Below are positions 9,640 through 18,444 of a stretch of 64,000 nt of DNA, piece after piece. A model generated the notes under the pieces. The model was not told where the DNA came from, did not search any database, and saw nothing but the letters and a program-made list of their open reading frames with translations. How positions within the stretch are numbered: position 1 is the stretch's first letter; each line of letters starts with the position of its first letter. A program made the translations under genes and the position numbers. The stretch is from Gardnerella vaginalis (GTDB lineage: Bacteria; Actinomycetota; Actinomycetes; Actinomycetales; Bifidobacteriaceae): NCBI RefSeq assembly GCF_040427915.1, contig NZ_JBETXJ010000002.1, positions 310,001-374,000 of the forward strand. Direction: 5' to 3'.

Positions 9640-10587
9640 TTACTCGGCCTTACCAACAGACCTAGAATATGGATCAATCGCATCGCGAAGACCATCACCA
9701 ATAAGCTGAACAGAGAAAGTCAAAATAACCAAAACCGCAGAAGGAACCAAAAGAACCCAAGGAGAGGTCATAACGCTACTTTGACCAACATTAAGAAGAG
9801 TACCCAAAGAAGTATCTGGAGCCTTAATACCAAGACCCAAGAAGCTCAATGCGGTTTCGCCGTTGATTGCGCCAATAACACCGAGAACCGTATTAATAAT
9901 CAACACAGAACCAAGGTTTGGAACCAAGTGGCGAACAATAATGCGGAATGAAGAAACACCTTCAAACTTGGCTGCGCGCACATATTCACGCTCGCGCAAA
10001 CTCAAAGTCAAAGTTCTAAGCGTACGAGCATAACCAATCCAACCAAAGGAAGTCATACCAAATGCAAGCCAAAGCCAATCATTGCCACCAGTCGCGGAGC
10101 TAACAATCAAAGCAATAAGCAAGAAGGATGGAACAATCAAAAGCATGTCCAAAACCCACATGCCAACTTGCTCAAACCAACCCTCAAAGTAAGAAATAGC
10201 AGTACCAACCAAAGCAGCAATAATTGTAATAGAAATGGAGCTTACAATACCAATAGAAAGCGAGCGACCAAGTCCGCGAACAACCATTGCATACATGTCA
10301 GAACCGCCAGGCGTTGTGCCAAGCCAATGCTCTGCGCTAGGAGGAGTTGCAAGAGCAGTAAAATCAGGCTCATCGTAACCCCACTTACTAATCTTAGATC
10401 CAAACAACGCAAGAAGAATCAAGAACACAAGCAAAACCAAGCCAACGACGGCAGATGGTCGCCTAAAGAAACGACGCGTATAAAGCGTAATCTTGCCAGT
10501 GCGCTTAAAATTACCCCAAGAATTAGCAGTCGCCTTCTTGTCTGCAGCAGACTCTTGAAGGTTTGAAGATACATCTTTTTTACTCAT
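9640..10587 (-). CDS. Peptide ABC transporter permease, DppC/OppC type
   Basis: A membrane permease of about 315 residues with a cytoplasmic N-terminus of about 45 residues, one helix near residues 50-70, and five later helices. The EAA-type coupling loop reads EREYVRAAKFEGVSSFRIIVRHLVPN, matched here only by its short core YVRAAKFEGVS and the downstream HLVPN. The ATG at 10587 is preceded by AGGTG; an upstream ATG at 10614 would overlap the neighbouring gene's end. It forms the heteromeric channel with the gene immediately upstream and is powered by the fused ATPase downstream. Substrate is peptide by family, not otherwise shown. Confidence 0.9.
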   Translation of the reverse strand: MSKKDVSSNLQESAADKKATANSWGNFKRTGKITLYTRRFFRRPSAVVGLVLLVFLILLALFGSKISKWGYDEPDFTALATPPSAEHWLGTTPGGSDMYAMVVRGLGRSLSIGIVSSISITIIAALVGTAISYFEGWFEQVGMWVLDMLLIVPSFLLIALIVSSATGGNDWLWLAFGMTSFGWIGYARTLRTLTLSLREREYVRAAKFEGVSSFRIIVRHLVPNLGSVLIINTVLGVIGAINGETALSFLGLGIKAPDTSLGTLLNVGQSSVMTSPWVLLVPSAVLVILTFSVQLIGDGLRDAIDPYSRSVGKAE

Positions 10588-10614
10588 ATCAATAACACCT
10601 ACACTGTTCTGCAA

Positions 10615-11598
10615 TTAGTTCAAGCGAATACGTGGATCAAGCCAAGCAGAGAAGATATCTGCCAGCAAAGCTCCAGCCAAAGTACACACAGCTCCGAATG
10701 CAGCAATAGCAACAGAACCATTAATGTCATTATTAGAAATTGTTTGCACAAAATAGCTACCCAAACCGTTAATTGCGAACACGGTCTCAGTAATCACAGC
10801 ACCCGTGAACACACCTGCAATAGAGAAGGCGACGTCCACAGCTGTAGGAATCAAAGAAGTACGCAAAGCGTGGCGGCGAATAGCAATGTTCAAAGGCAAT
10901 CCCTTAGCACGAGCAGTGCGAACATAATCAGCATTCATAGTGTCAAGCAAATAAGTGCGCTGCGTAAGATGGTATCCAACCATGCCAGGAACAGTCATAA
11001 CAATTGTCGGCAAAATCAAATGCTGTAAGAAGTCAAGAATAAAAGCAATAGGATTAGAACCCTGATAAGAATGTAATCCAGTAACAAAGAATAAACGAGA
11101 ACCAGCAGCGTTATTAATGCTAATCGCGGCTAAAACAATAAGTAATCCGAACACGGCAGCTGGAACAACAAGCAAGAACGTAGCAATAGAGTTAAGAACT
11201 CGATCCTGCCACTTGTACTGACGAATAGCAGTGTAAACACCAACGCTAACACCGAAAACAATACCAAGAACAGTTGCGCAAGTAACTAATTGAACAGACG
11301 CACCAATACGAGCCGCAATCGCAGGACCAACAGGAGCCTGCTCTGGGCTTAATCCCCAATCCCAACGAGTAAGAACGCCAGTAATCCAACGCAAATACCT
11401 CGTAATAATCGGAGTCTGATCATTGATGTTTGCCAAATCCAAAGAACGATTAATCGAAGGAATTGGTGGATGCGGATGCCTAGACATATAGTTCGATCGC
11501 GGATCCATAAATGCACTTGCCAAGAAATACGTCATGGATACGGAGACAAACAGCATCACAACATAATTCAGGCATCGTTTAACGATGTATCGTATCAT
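10615..11598 (-). CDS. Peptide ABC transporter permease, DppB/OppB type
   Basis: A 327-residue membrane permease beginning with the usual N-terminal helix (MIRYIVKRC...) followed by a periplasm-side region and five further helices. The coupling loop is recognisable as DYVRTARAKGLP followed by HALRTSLIP. It is the first gene of the minus-strand peptide transport operon; AAAAGAG precedes the ATG at 11598. Together with the DppC-type permease, the fused ATPase and the lipoprotein it makes a complete importer. The 485 bp upstream of it is shared with the divergent peptidase gene pepC, which suggests a common physiological role in peptide use. Confidence 0.9.
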   Translation of the reverse strand: MIRYIVKRCLNYVVMLFVSVSMTYFLASAFMDPRSNYMSRHPHPPIPSINRSLDLANINDQTPIITRYLRWITGVLTRWDWGLSPEQAPVGPAIAARIGASVQLVTCATVLGIVFGVSVGVYTAIRQYKWQDRVLNSIATFLLVVPAAVFGLLIVLAAISINNAAGSRLFFVTGLHSYQGSNPIAFILDFLQHLILPTIVMTVPGMVGYHLTQRTYLLDTMNADYVRTARAKGLPLNIAIRRHALRTSLIPTAVDVAFSIAGVFTGAVITETVFAINGLGSYFVQTISNNDINGSVAIAAFGAVCTLAGALLADIFSAWLDPRIRLN

Positions 11599-12083
11599 TG
11601 TGACTCTTTTCTACGTCTAAACATTGTTACCTCCATCTGGTAACTGCAAGCCTCAAGCCTGCACACTGCCATCGTTTGCTATACCCAGTTGCAAAAGCAA
11701 ATCAAAAGCGTACTCAAGGCACACTTAAGTAAGCCCTCATAAATGGGACATGTAATTAGTATATTTTTAGCTAACCTATGTACATTGCTTAAAATAAACA
11801 TGCAATAATACGGAATAAATATCAATTATCACAAAAATTAATACACAAAATCAACAAAACATCAGAATATTTAACGGAATTATTTAAATTTTACGAAAAT
11901 TAGTTTCGTAAATCGTAATAAAAGTGCAAATACGATAATATTTTGTACGAACAAAACACATTGCAATTAGTTTTACTAGCATCCTACTAAAAAGCACAAA
12001 TCACGCAAAACGCTACTCGTGCATTGAACACGCTACAATAACGCTTATTCGCTTATTTTCAACCTAACAACAAAAGGAGATAT
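11599..12083. promoter_or_regulatory. Divergent intergenic region between peptide permease operon and pepC
   Basis: This AT-rich 485-bp gap separates two divergently transcribed genes and must hold both promoters. I see no tRNA, strong terminator or clear operator palindrome in it. The only definite element is the strong ribosome-binding site AAAGGAGAT just before the pepC ATG at 12084. Confidence 0.5.
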
Positions 12084-13535
12084 ATGTCTGAAAAAGTAAA
12101 AGCCGTTACCATAGACAACGTACGCGAATATTCCAAGCATTTTAACGAACAGCGAGCAAATCGCGTAGCGGCAAACGCTTCCGTAGCAAACGGCGTTCTT
12201 AAAGCTGCAACAAGCTATCAAGGACAGCGTGCTTTACCACGCAACTTCTCCATAGAATTAAAACAAGGATCAATAACAAACCAACAGCACTCTGGACGTT
12301 GCTGGATGTTCGCTTCCCTTAACACTTTGCGTTACGAATTAATGCACAAGTGGAATTTAGACGACTTCGAGTTTTCCGAAAGCTACTTGTTCTTCTGGGA
12401 CAAGATTGAAAAGGCAAATGCGTACTTGGAAAACGTGTTGGCAACATTAGACGAAACCCTAGATAGTCGAATCTTTGAAAACATTAACTACGGTCCGATC
12501 GACGACGGCGGATGGTGGCAAATGTTCGTTAACTTGGTAAACAAGTACGGACTCGTGCCAAAGAGCGCATACCCAGATTCACAAAATGCTATTGACTCAG
12601 ATGCATTCGTACAATACATAAATACCAAGTTGCGCGAATTCGCGGCTGAATTGCGCGAAGCACACAAGAATGGTACTTCCATAGAAGAGTTGCGCGAAAT
12701 GAAAATCCGCGACCTTGAAACCGTATACCGTATGACAGCTATCGCACTTGGCGAGCCACCAGAGCGTTTCGACTTTATTGCACGTACTAAAGATGACGAC
12801 GATAAGAAGGACGAAAAGGACGACAAAAAGAACGAAGCCAAAGAAGACGAAAAGAAAGACGAAAAGAAAGACGAAAAGCCAAAGACTGGCAAAGACGATC
12901 GTCCAATGATTCGCGAATATGGAATTACACCACTAGAATTCGCAAAGAAATACGTTCCAATTGACGTAAACGACTTTGTGAGCTTGTGCAACTCCCCAAT
13001 GGAACACACTCCGTTCAACAAGCTCTACCAGCTTAAATACACCACAAACGTTGCTGAGACGAAGGAAATGGAGTTTGCAAACGTTGCGCTAGAAGTATTC
13101 CGCAAAGCCGCTGTCGATCAGCTAAAAGACGGACATCCAATCTGGTTCGCTTGCGATTGCACTCAGTTCTCACTCAGACAAGATGGGTTCTTTGATCCTG
13201 CAGTTGTGCGCGTAGACGAACTATTCGATGTAGAGTTTACATTCGACAAAGCTAAAGGTTTGGAATATATGGATTGCCCAGGCAACCACGCAATGACCTT
13301 TACTGGCGTAAACCTTAACAAAGATGGTGAGCCAGACCGCTGGAAGATTGAAAACAGCTGGGGTAAAGATAACGGCGAAGACGGATACTATGTCGGCTCC
13401 GCACAGTGGTTTGACCGCTACGTTACAGAAATCATTATTAACAAGAAGTATCTCGATGAAGCAACTCTAGCTATCTTAGACCAAGAGCCAGTAATGCTTG
13501 AACCATGGGAGCCGCTTTCAAAGCGCTGCCACTAA
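12084..13535 (+). CDS. pepC: C1-family aminopeptidase (bleomycin hydrolase/PepC type)
   Basis: A 483-residue cytosolic cysteine aminopeptidase that trims peptides, probably those imported by the adjacent transporter. The catalytic triad is visible: Cys in GRCWMFASLN near residue 74, His in CPGNHAMTFTGV near residue 407, and Asn in KIENSWG near residue 428. A strong AAAGGAGAT precedes the ATG. An insertion rich in Asp, Lys and Glu (roughly residues 234-275, made of repeated KKDEK-like units) interrupts the papain fold where most PepC proteins have a short loop; the antisense strand is open across it, as expected for such biased codons. A hairpin terminator follows the stop. Confidence 0.93.
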   Translation: MSEKVKAVTIDNVREYSKHFNEQRANRVAANASVANGVLKAATSYQGQRALPRNFSIELKQGSITNQQHSGRCWMFASLNTLRYELMHKWNLDDFEFSESYLFFWDKIEKANAYLENVLATLDETLDSRIFENINYGPIDDGGWWQMFVNLVNKYGLVPKSAYPDSQNAIDSDAFVQYINTKLREFAAELREAHKNGTSIEELREMKIRDLETVYRMTAIALGEPPERFDFIARTKDDDDKKDEKDDKKNEAKEDEKKDEKKDEKPKTGKDDRPMIREYGITPLEFAKKYVPIDVNDFVSLCNSPMEHTPFNKLYQLKYTTNVAETKEMEFANVALEVFRKAAVDQLKDGHPIWFACDCTQFSLRQDGFFDPAVVRVDELFDVEFTFDKAKGLEYMDCPGNHAMTFTGVNLNKDGEPDRWKIENSWGKDNGEDGYYVGSAQWFDRYVTEIIINKKYLDEATLAILDQEPVMLEPWEPLSKRCH

Positions 13536-13562
13536 ACTCGATATAGAGTGTAACTGATTTAT

Positions 13563-13595
13563 AAACGCAGATTGCCACGCAGTCTGCGTTTTTTT
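13563..13595 (+). terminator. Rho-independent terminator of pepC
   Basis: AAACGCAGA (13563-13571) pairs with TCTGCGTTT starting at 13583, followed by a run of T. It lies 28 bp after the pepC stop codon and is a standard intrinsic terminator for plus-strand transcription. Confidence 0.9.
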
Positions 13596-13605
13596 GACCC
13601 AGATT

Positions 13606-13745
13606 CGTTAGATTTGTCTCTCTCGTGAGACATTTGTAACAATTTTTGGCTGATTTTCGTTATATTTGCATCATTGATGAGATATTTGTAACGCTTTTTG
13701 GCTTAATTTCGTTATATTTGTCTCGCTCGTGATGCAAATATAACG
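13606..13745. repeat. 52-bp tandem repeat, about 2.7 units
   Basis: Units begin with CGTTA(G/T)ATTTG at 13606, 13658 and 13710, exactly 52 bp apart. The third unit is incomplete and turns back on itself, so that CGTTATATTTG at 13710 is followed by its complement CAAATATAACG ending at 13745. Sequence drift between units is moderate. No coding potential is seen. It lies between the pepC terminator and a partial copy of the dispersed terminal-inverted-repeat element. Confidence 0.8.
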
Positions 13746-13830
13746 CGAGCGATATTCCTTATTTGGTGTTGCGTGAGGGCTGGGTGTTTCTACGCTCGCG
13801 CGTTACAGCGCGCTCACGCCCTCTCTTGCG
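13745..13830 (-). repeat. Solo end of the 182-bp inverted-repeat element with its flank
   Basis: The string GAGGGCTGGGTGTTTCT near 13776-13792 matches the inverted-repeat end of the elements at 27252 and 55492, and the adjoining GCGAGCGATATTCCT and TGTTGCGTGAG match the flank of the copy at 55492. The interior of the element is absent, so this is a solo end or relic. Further to the right (13793-13830) palindromic GC-rich sequence like that near 55690 follows. Confidence 0.6.
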
Positions 13831-13902
13831 TCGAAAAATCTCAAATCTCCACCACACTTGGCAGAAATAAAGGAACAAATGGTAGGGTAAGCGGCGAACG
13901 CT

Positions 13903-14024
13903 TGAAAAAGATAAAAAGAAGCCCGGTGGGAAAGAGAAGACCCACCGGGGCAGAGAGAAAGAGAGAAGAAGGTTTCAGTTATGGGGTTCGCGAACGAACC
14001 TCACTGATGGATAACCATCAGCAA
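13903..14024 (-). ncRNA. Candidate small RNA with three hairpins and a CU-rich linker
   Basis: On the minus strand a TATAAT box (14035-14030) is followed by about 120 bases with no worthwhile ORF and three perfect stems: CTGATGG/CCATCAG (14021-14004, 4-base loop), GGTTCG/CGAACC (14000-13985, UUCG loop), and CCCGGTGGG/CCCACCGGG (13949-13922). The last stem runs into a T-rich tail (13920-13903) and looks like an intrinsic terminator. Between stems 2 and 3 lies an unpaired run of C and U containing CCUUCUUCUCUC, complementary to purine-rich ribosome-binding sites. Promoter, structure and terminator spacing fit an independent small RNA lying between pepC and metG. It is not one of the RNA families I recognise; it is not the actinobacterial 6C motif. 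An mRNA leader is excluded because the terminator precedes any gene. Confidence 0.6.
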
Positions 14025-14157
14025 TATCTATTATAACCACACTTTTCTCGCAAAACACGCATATAACCTAAAAATTTCCTTAAAAAATTTTTTAAATCCT
14101 GATAGTAAACCTATTTTTTGTTACATGCGTCACTATAACTTAAAATTTTTCGTTTGA

Positions 14158-16029
14158 TCACTTAGATTCTAGTGATTTTTTAGCCGCAGCCAATCTTTCT
14201 TCGTCAGCTTTACGACGAGCAGCAAGCGCAGATTCAAAACGCTCAAGCTCCTCATCAATCGCCTCTTTAGGAATTTTGGCAAAAATCGGAGTTGGCTTAG
14301 CGACAGGCGTACCAGTCACTAATTCTTCGCTCTCCCATGGGTGAACAGTTTCGCCAAGACGATAGTCGCCAGTAATAATCGGATACTTAAAATCTGGATT
14401 ATCTAAGTCAGTCACCTCTTCAATTCTTGGCAGAGGCGAGAACACACCCGTACCACCAAGAGCTTCCCACACTTTTTGCGCAGAATGTGGCAAGAATGGA
14501 GCAAGTAAATGATTAGCATCAGAAACAGCTTGAGCCGCAACGTGCAAAACAGTACCAAGACGTGCTTCATCATCTTTAATCTTCCAAGGCTCAGTCGCAG
14601 AAATATACTTGTTTATATCCGACACAACACGCATAGCCTCGTTAAGCGCATTCTTCTGATGATGACGTTCAATCAAACCGCCAACAATCTCAAAAGCGTT
14701 AGAGGTTTGATCGAGCAAAGCGCGATCCATATCTGTCATTGAATCTTCATCCAGAGCAGGAATCTCTCCGAAATTCTTATGAATCAAATTAGCGACACGA
14801 TTTACCAAATTACCCCAGCTGGCAGCAAGCTCTTCGTTATTATGACGAACAAATTCTGCCCAAGTAAAGTCGGCATCAGAATTTTCAGGACCAGCAATAG
14901 AAATGTAGTATCGCACAGCATCCACAGGATAACGCGCCAAAATATCCTTCACGTAAATCACAATTCCACGCGAAGAACTGAACTTCTTGCCTTCCATAGT
15001 CATAAACTCAGACGCAACAACTTGCTCAGGCATATTCAATGGACCATAAACTCCAGCCTCGCCGCCTCTAGAACCAGCGCCATTATACGCAAGCATTTCT
15101 GAAGGCCAAATCTGAGAATGGAAGGTGATGTTATCTTTGCCCATAAAGTAGTAACCAGGAGACTTAGGGTCACACCACCAATCACGCCAAGCATCTGGCT
15201 TACTCTGACGACGTGCCCATTCAATAGATGCAGACAAGTAGCCAATAACAGCGTCAAACCACACGTACAAGCGCTTATTCGGGTTATCAACCCATCCTTC
15301 TACAGGAACAGGAATACCCCAGTCAATATCTCGCGTAATAGCTCGAGACTTGACTTCCTTAAATAATCCAATCGAGAAGTTGATAACATTTGTGCGCCAA
15401 CCATCTCGAGAATTTAACCAATTCAAATTAGCGTCCGCTAATGCAGGCAAATCGAGGAAATAATGCTCTGTTTCTTCAAATCGCGGAGTTTCGCCGTTAA
15501 TCTTAGAAACAGGATTAATAAGCTCATCTGGATCCAACTCGTTTCCGCAAGCATCGCACTGGTCGCCTCGAGCGCCATCCGCGCCGCAAAGTGGGCAAGT
15601 GCCCTCAATATAGCGATCTGGAAGAGTACGACCTGTAGAAGGCGAAATCGCAACCTTCTGAGTACCCTTGTAGATGTATCCGTTCTTTAAGCACTGACGG
15701 AACATCTCTTGAACAACGTGCTCATGATTTGCTGTAGTCGTGCGCGTAAACAAATCGTAGCTTAAGCCCAAATCGCACAAATCTTTAGTAATAACGCGAT
15801 TATAACGGTTAGCAAGCTCCTGAGCACTAACGCCTTCTTTATCTGCTTCAACCAAAATCGGCGTGCCATGTTCGTCTGTACCAGAAACCATAAGCACGTC
15901 ATTGCCCTTCATGCGCTCATAACGCGCATACACGTCTGAAGGAACACCAAATCCTGCAACGTGACCAATATGACGAGGGCCATTTGCGTAAGGCCATGCA
16001 ACATTCACCAAAATATGACTCATAGCCAA
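14158..16029 (-). CDS. metG: Methionyl-tRNA synthetase
   Basis: A 623-residue class I synthetase that charges tRNA-Met in the cytoplasm. Visible parts are the HIGH-type motif HIGH in [12 protein letters not shown], a zinc knuckle [18 protein letters not shown] spanning roughly residues 142-159, the KMSKS-equivalent KKFSSSRG, and the C-terminal helical anticodon-binding domain. It ends in a Lys/Ala-rich helical tail and lacks the optional C-terminal tRNA-binding domain that E. coli MetG carries, which is usual for this group. The start at 16029 ([17 protein letters not shown]) may alternatively be two codons later. It is a single-gene unit, with the candidate sRNA lying downstream on the same strand. 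Confidence 0.95.
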   Translation of the reverse strand: MAMSHILVNVAWPYANGPRHIGHVAGFGVPSDVYARYERMKGNDVLMVSGTDEHGTPILVEADKEGVSAQELANRYNRVITKDLCDLGLSYDLFTRTTTANHEHVVQEMFRQCLKNGYIYKGTQKVAISPSTGRTLPDRYIEGTCPLCGADGARGDQCDACGNELDPDELINPVSKINGETPRFEETEHYFLDLPALADANLNWLNSRDGWRTNVINFSIGLFKEVKSRAITRDIDWGIPVPVEGWVDNPNKRLYVWFDAVIGYLSASIEWARRQSKPDAWRDWWCDPKSPGYYFMGKDNITFHSQIWPSEMLAYNGAGSRGGEAGVYGPLNMPEQVVASEFMTMEGKKFSSSRGIVIYVKDILARYPVDAVRYYISIAGPENSDADFTWAEFVRHNNEELAASWGNLVNRVANLIHKNFGEIPALDEDSMTDMDRALLDQTSNAFEIVGGLIERHHQKNALNEAMRVVSDINKYISATEPWKIKDDEARLGTVLHVAAQAVSDANHLLAPFLPHSAQKVWEALGGTGVFSPLPRIEEVTDLDNPDFKYPIITGDYRLGETVHPWESEELVTGTPVAKPTPIFAKIPKEAIDEELERFESALAARRKADEERLAAAKKSLESK

Positions 16030-16235
16030 ATATTATCTTGTTCAGCGAGGACACCTTAATAAAAAACATATCCACATATGCACATTTTTTAATGTAAAAA
16101 GGCTTAAAAATCCACTTTTACACATTTCGCAAAAATCTTATGGACAACATAAATAAACGTATCTATTCTGTCTAAAACCATATGCATAAAAAAATTATTC
16201 CCAATCATTATGTCTGAAACAAGAAAGGAGGGATT

Positions 16236-17114
16236 ATGAACAACGAAGTAGAAATTATTGCAAACAAAACTATTAACAATTCGGCTAATGATACAAGTAA
16301 ATACACACGCAAAACAACCGATAAGCGAACAAATAAAAGAACAGATAAATCCACGATCAAGACAATCGCTAAAAATTTAAAAAAGACTTCAAGACACAAT
16401 TCAAAAAACATTTCAAAAAGCACTTCAAAAAGCAGAAACTATGATGCGAGTAAATACAGTACAACTAAAGATATAGCTCAAGAAACAAAAATAATTCTTG
16501 AAAATTACGACAATAAAAATCAACACATTGACATTAGTAAAAATCTTCCGACCCTACTAGACACAACGCATCTGCCAGGACCATTGTGTATGAAGAAATT
16601 ATCTAAATTCGGAGCTTTTGAACGATTGTCAATAAGAAGCGGATTTGCACATTCCACTGCAAAGACAATTGAAGGGCGTTGCAAAATACTCAAAAAGCTG
16701 ATACCACGAGACTCTGCAGCCTGCATGTTTACAGCATCCTGGATTTGGCTTGGAGGAACAATTCCAAACATATTAGACGTTATATCCGGCAGTCATTATC
16801 GCGTAGTACCACATGACCATCCATTACGAGTATTCAGACGAAAATTGTTGAAGAGAGAACAAAAGGTGATTAAAGATTTGCGCATAACATCTCCTGCTCG
16901 AACAATCTGCGACATAGCATTAACACCATCGAAAAATATTTACGACGAGATACGCAAAAAAGACACAATTTTCAATCTGATTCAAGAATATGAAACAAGT
17001 TTTAAAGAATGCGAAAAAATCATAAATAGCAACCCACATTTTCCAGGAGCACAAAAAGCAAAAGATTGGTTAAGAAACGTTATAGAACAGGAAGATATTT
17101 TTTATGAATATTAA
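16236..17114 (+). CDS. AbiEi-like protein with low-complexity basic N-terminus
   Basis: A 292-residue protein in two parts. Residues 1-80 are low complexity, dominated by Lys, Asn, Thr and Ser. The remainder includes LRVFRRKLLKREQKVIKDLRITSPARTICDIAL, of which the diagnostic core is RITSPARTICDIAL; that pattern occurs in AbiEi-type antitoxin/regulator domains and at the N-terminal side of DUF559 endonuclease-like proteins. The DUF559 nuclease part is not present. A strong AAAGGAGG precedes the ATG at 16236. The gene is AT-richer than its neighbours and overlaps the next ORF by 11 bp. No nucleotidyltransferase toxin of the AbiEii type follows, so an abortive-infection function is not shown. 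The fold assignment is tentative. Confidence 0.6.
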   Translation: MNNEVEIIANKTINNSANDTSKYTRKTTDKRTNKRTDKSTIKTIAKNLKKTSRHNSKNISKSTSKSRNYDASKYSTTKDIAQETKIILENYDNKNQHIDISKNLPTLLDTTHLPGPLCMKKLSKFGAFERLSIRSGFAHSTAKTIEGRCKILKKLIPRDSAACMFTASWIWLGGTIPNILDVISGSHYRVVPHDHPLRVFRRKLLKREQKVIKDLRITSPARTICDIALTPSKNIYDEIRKKDTIFNLIQEYETSFKECEKIINSNPHFPGAQKAKDWLRNVIEQEDIFYEY

Positions 17115-17415
17115 TATTGAACACTTAAATCAAGTACAAGAAAATACAGAAGATTTCCATAAAACACGAACAAAAGATCCACCACCAAAACCGCCAATTA
17201 TTCTCACAGAACAAGTAGCATGCTGCGAAAATACGAACAAAGAAATACTTTGGCACATAGCGAGAAACATTCCGCACTTACGAAAATGGGTTATAGCAAA
17301 CCCAGCAGCTGACGCAAAAATACTGGAGTATATTTCACAAAAAGGGGGTCCAGATGTTAAGCATAGCTTAGACGTACTTTTAGAAAGCTACGATTACGCG
17401 AAACAGATTTCATGA
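17104..17415 (+). CDS. Small variant leucine-rich-repeat (LRV-like) protein
   Basis: A 103-residue protein whose start overlaps the end of the AbiEi-like gene by 11 bp, so the two are translationally coupled. The C-terminal 65 residues contain the pattern HIARNIPHLRKWVIANPAAD followed by LEYISQKGG and a VKHSLDVLLE segment, resembling one to two units of the variant leucine-rich repeats often found in bifidobacterial proteins (P-x-L-R-x-V-A-x-N-P). The first 40 residues are polar and Pro-rich (DPPPKPP). No enzyme motif is visible; such repeats usually bind other proteins. It ends 6 bp inside the 3' end of the convergent rsmI gene. Confidence 0.65.
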   Translation: MNINIEHLNQVQENTEDFHKTRTKDPPPKPPIILTEQVACCENTNKEILWHIARNIPHLRKWVIANPAADAKILEYISQKGGPDVKHSLDVLLESYDYAKQIS

Positions 17416-18303
17416 CTTGATATTTAAACAAGCAGCATAAACTTCTTTACGATTCGCAAAAGAACCGTCTGAAAGAGGATTTTGCGAAACAATACGCGTT
17501 ATAGCATCTTTAATACGCAAACCTTCATTTTGCGAAAGATCGTAAGACATTTGCGCAAGCTGTTCAACGCTCAAATCAATGTTTTGCTGCTTGATTTCTT
17601 CATCGCTAGCTCCAGCAATCACAAGAACAATTTCTCCACGCGGAGGGTCAATCGCAACTCCTTCCTTAATCTGACTTACGCTACCTCGTCTTATTTCCTC
17701 AAAATCCTTTGTAAGCTCGCGACATAACGCCATTTTGCGATCTGCGCCAAAAACTGCAAAAATATCTTCCATTGCATCCGAAATGCGATGTGGAGCCTCA
17801 TAAAAAACGATTGTTCGCCGCTCTGAAAGAAGCGAGCGCAAATGCTGCTGTCTGTCGCCCGATTTACGCGGTAAGAAACCCTCATAACAGAAGCGGTCTG
17901 TAGGCAAGCCAGAAAGCGCTAGAGCATCTAGCACAGCACTCGGCCCAGGCGCGCAAGTAACGGACAAATCGCGCTCTATTGCACGTCGAACAATTGCAAG
18001 ACCTGGGTCGTTAATAGTAGGCATACCAGCATCAGAAACAACAAGAACGGTATTGCCTTGCTCAACCTTGTCTAGCAATCCATCTGCCTTGTTGTGCTCA
18101 TTGTGATCGTGATATGCAATAACTTGCCCAGAAACATGCACGCCAAGGCGATTTGCAAGATCATAAAGTCTGCGCGTGTCTTCTGCTGCAACAATATCCG
18201 CGGTTTCTAGAAGATTAATCAAGCGCGATGAAGCATCTCCCATATTGCCAATCGGAGTGGCTGCAAGAACAACTTTTCCTAAATTATCTTCTTCATTACG
18301 CAT
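17410..18303 (-). CDS. rsmI: 16S rRNA 2'-O-ribose C1402 methyltransferase
   Basis: A SAM-dependent methyltransferase of about 297 residues of the tetrapyrrole-methylase fold that methylates C1402 in the ribosomal P site. Family motifs are LAATPIGNMGDAS at the N-terminus, AAEDTRRL, VSDAGMPTINDPG, CAPGPSAVLDALALSGLP and FYEAPHRI, in order. The ATG at 18303 is chosen because AAGGAG lies 7 bases upstream; the open frame continues 19 codons further without a ribosome-binding site. Its 3' end overlaps the convergent LRV gene by 6 bp. Confidence 0.95.
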   Translation of the reverse strand: MRNEEDNLGKVVLAATPIGNMGDASSRLINLLETADIVAAEDTRRLYDLANRLGVHVSGQVIAYHDHNEHNKADGLLDKVEQGNTVLVVSDAGMPTINDPGLAIVRRAIERDLSVTCAPGPSAVLDALALSGLPTDRFCYEGFLPRKSGDRQQHLRSLLSERRTIVFYEAPHRISDAMEDIFAVFGADRKMALCRELTKDFEEIRRGSVSQIKEGVAIDPPRGEIVLVIAGASDEEIKQQNIDLSVEQLAQMSYDLSQNEGLRIKDAITRIVSQNPLSDGSFANRKEVYAACLNIKS

Positions 18304-18444
18304 CTTAAATCTCCTTATAAAACCTCTTAAGACTCTACACGAATTTATAAAATAACGCACTTAAAAAACAAGGTATTTGATTAGAATTATGCTTAAGTTT
18401 ATGCTTAGCATAAATTGCACTCGCGCAAAACGAAAAGAGATACC

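Noticed and set aside
13903..14024. Actinobacterial 6C RNA motif as identity of the candidate sRNA
   Set aside because: The hairpin loops lack the runs of six or more C that define that motif.
16236..17415. Full AbiE toxin-antitoxin system
   Set aside because: No nucleotidyltransferase toxin is present; the second gene is a small repeat protein.
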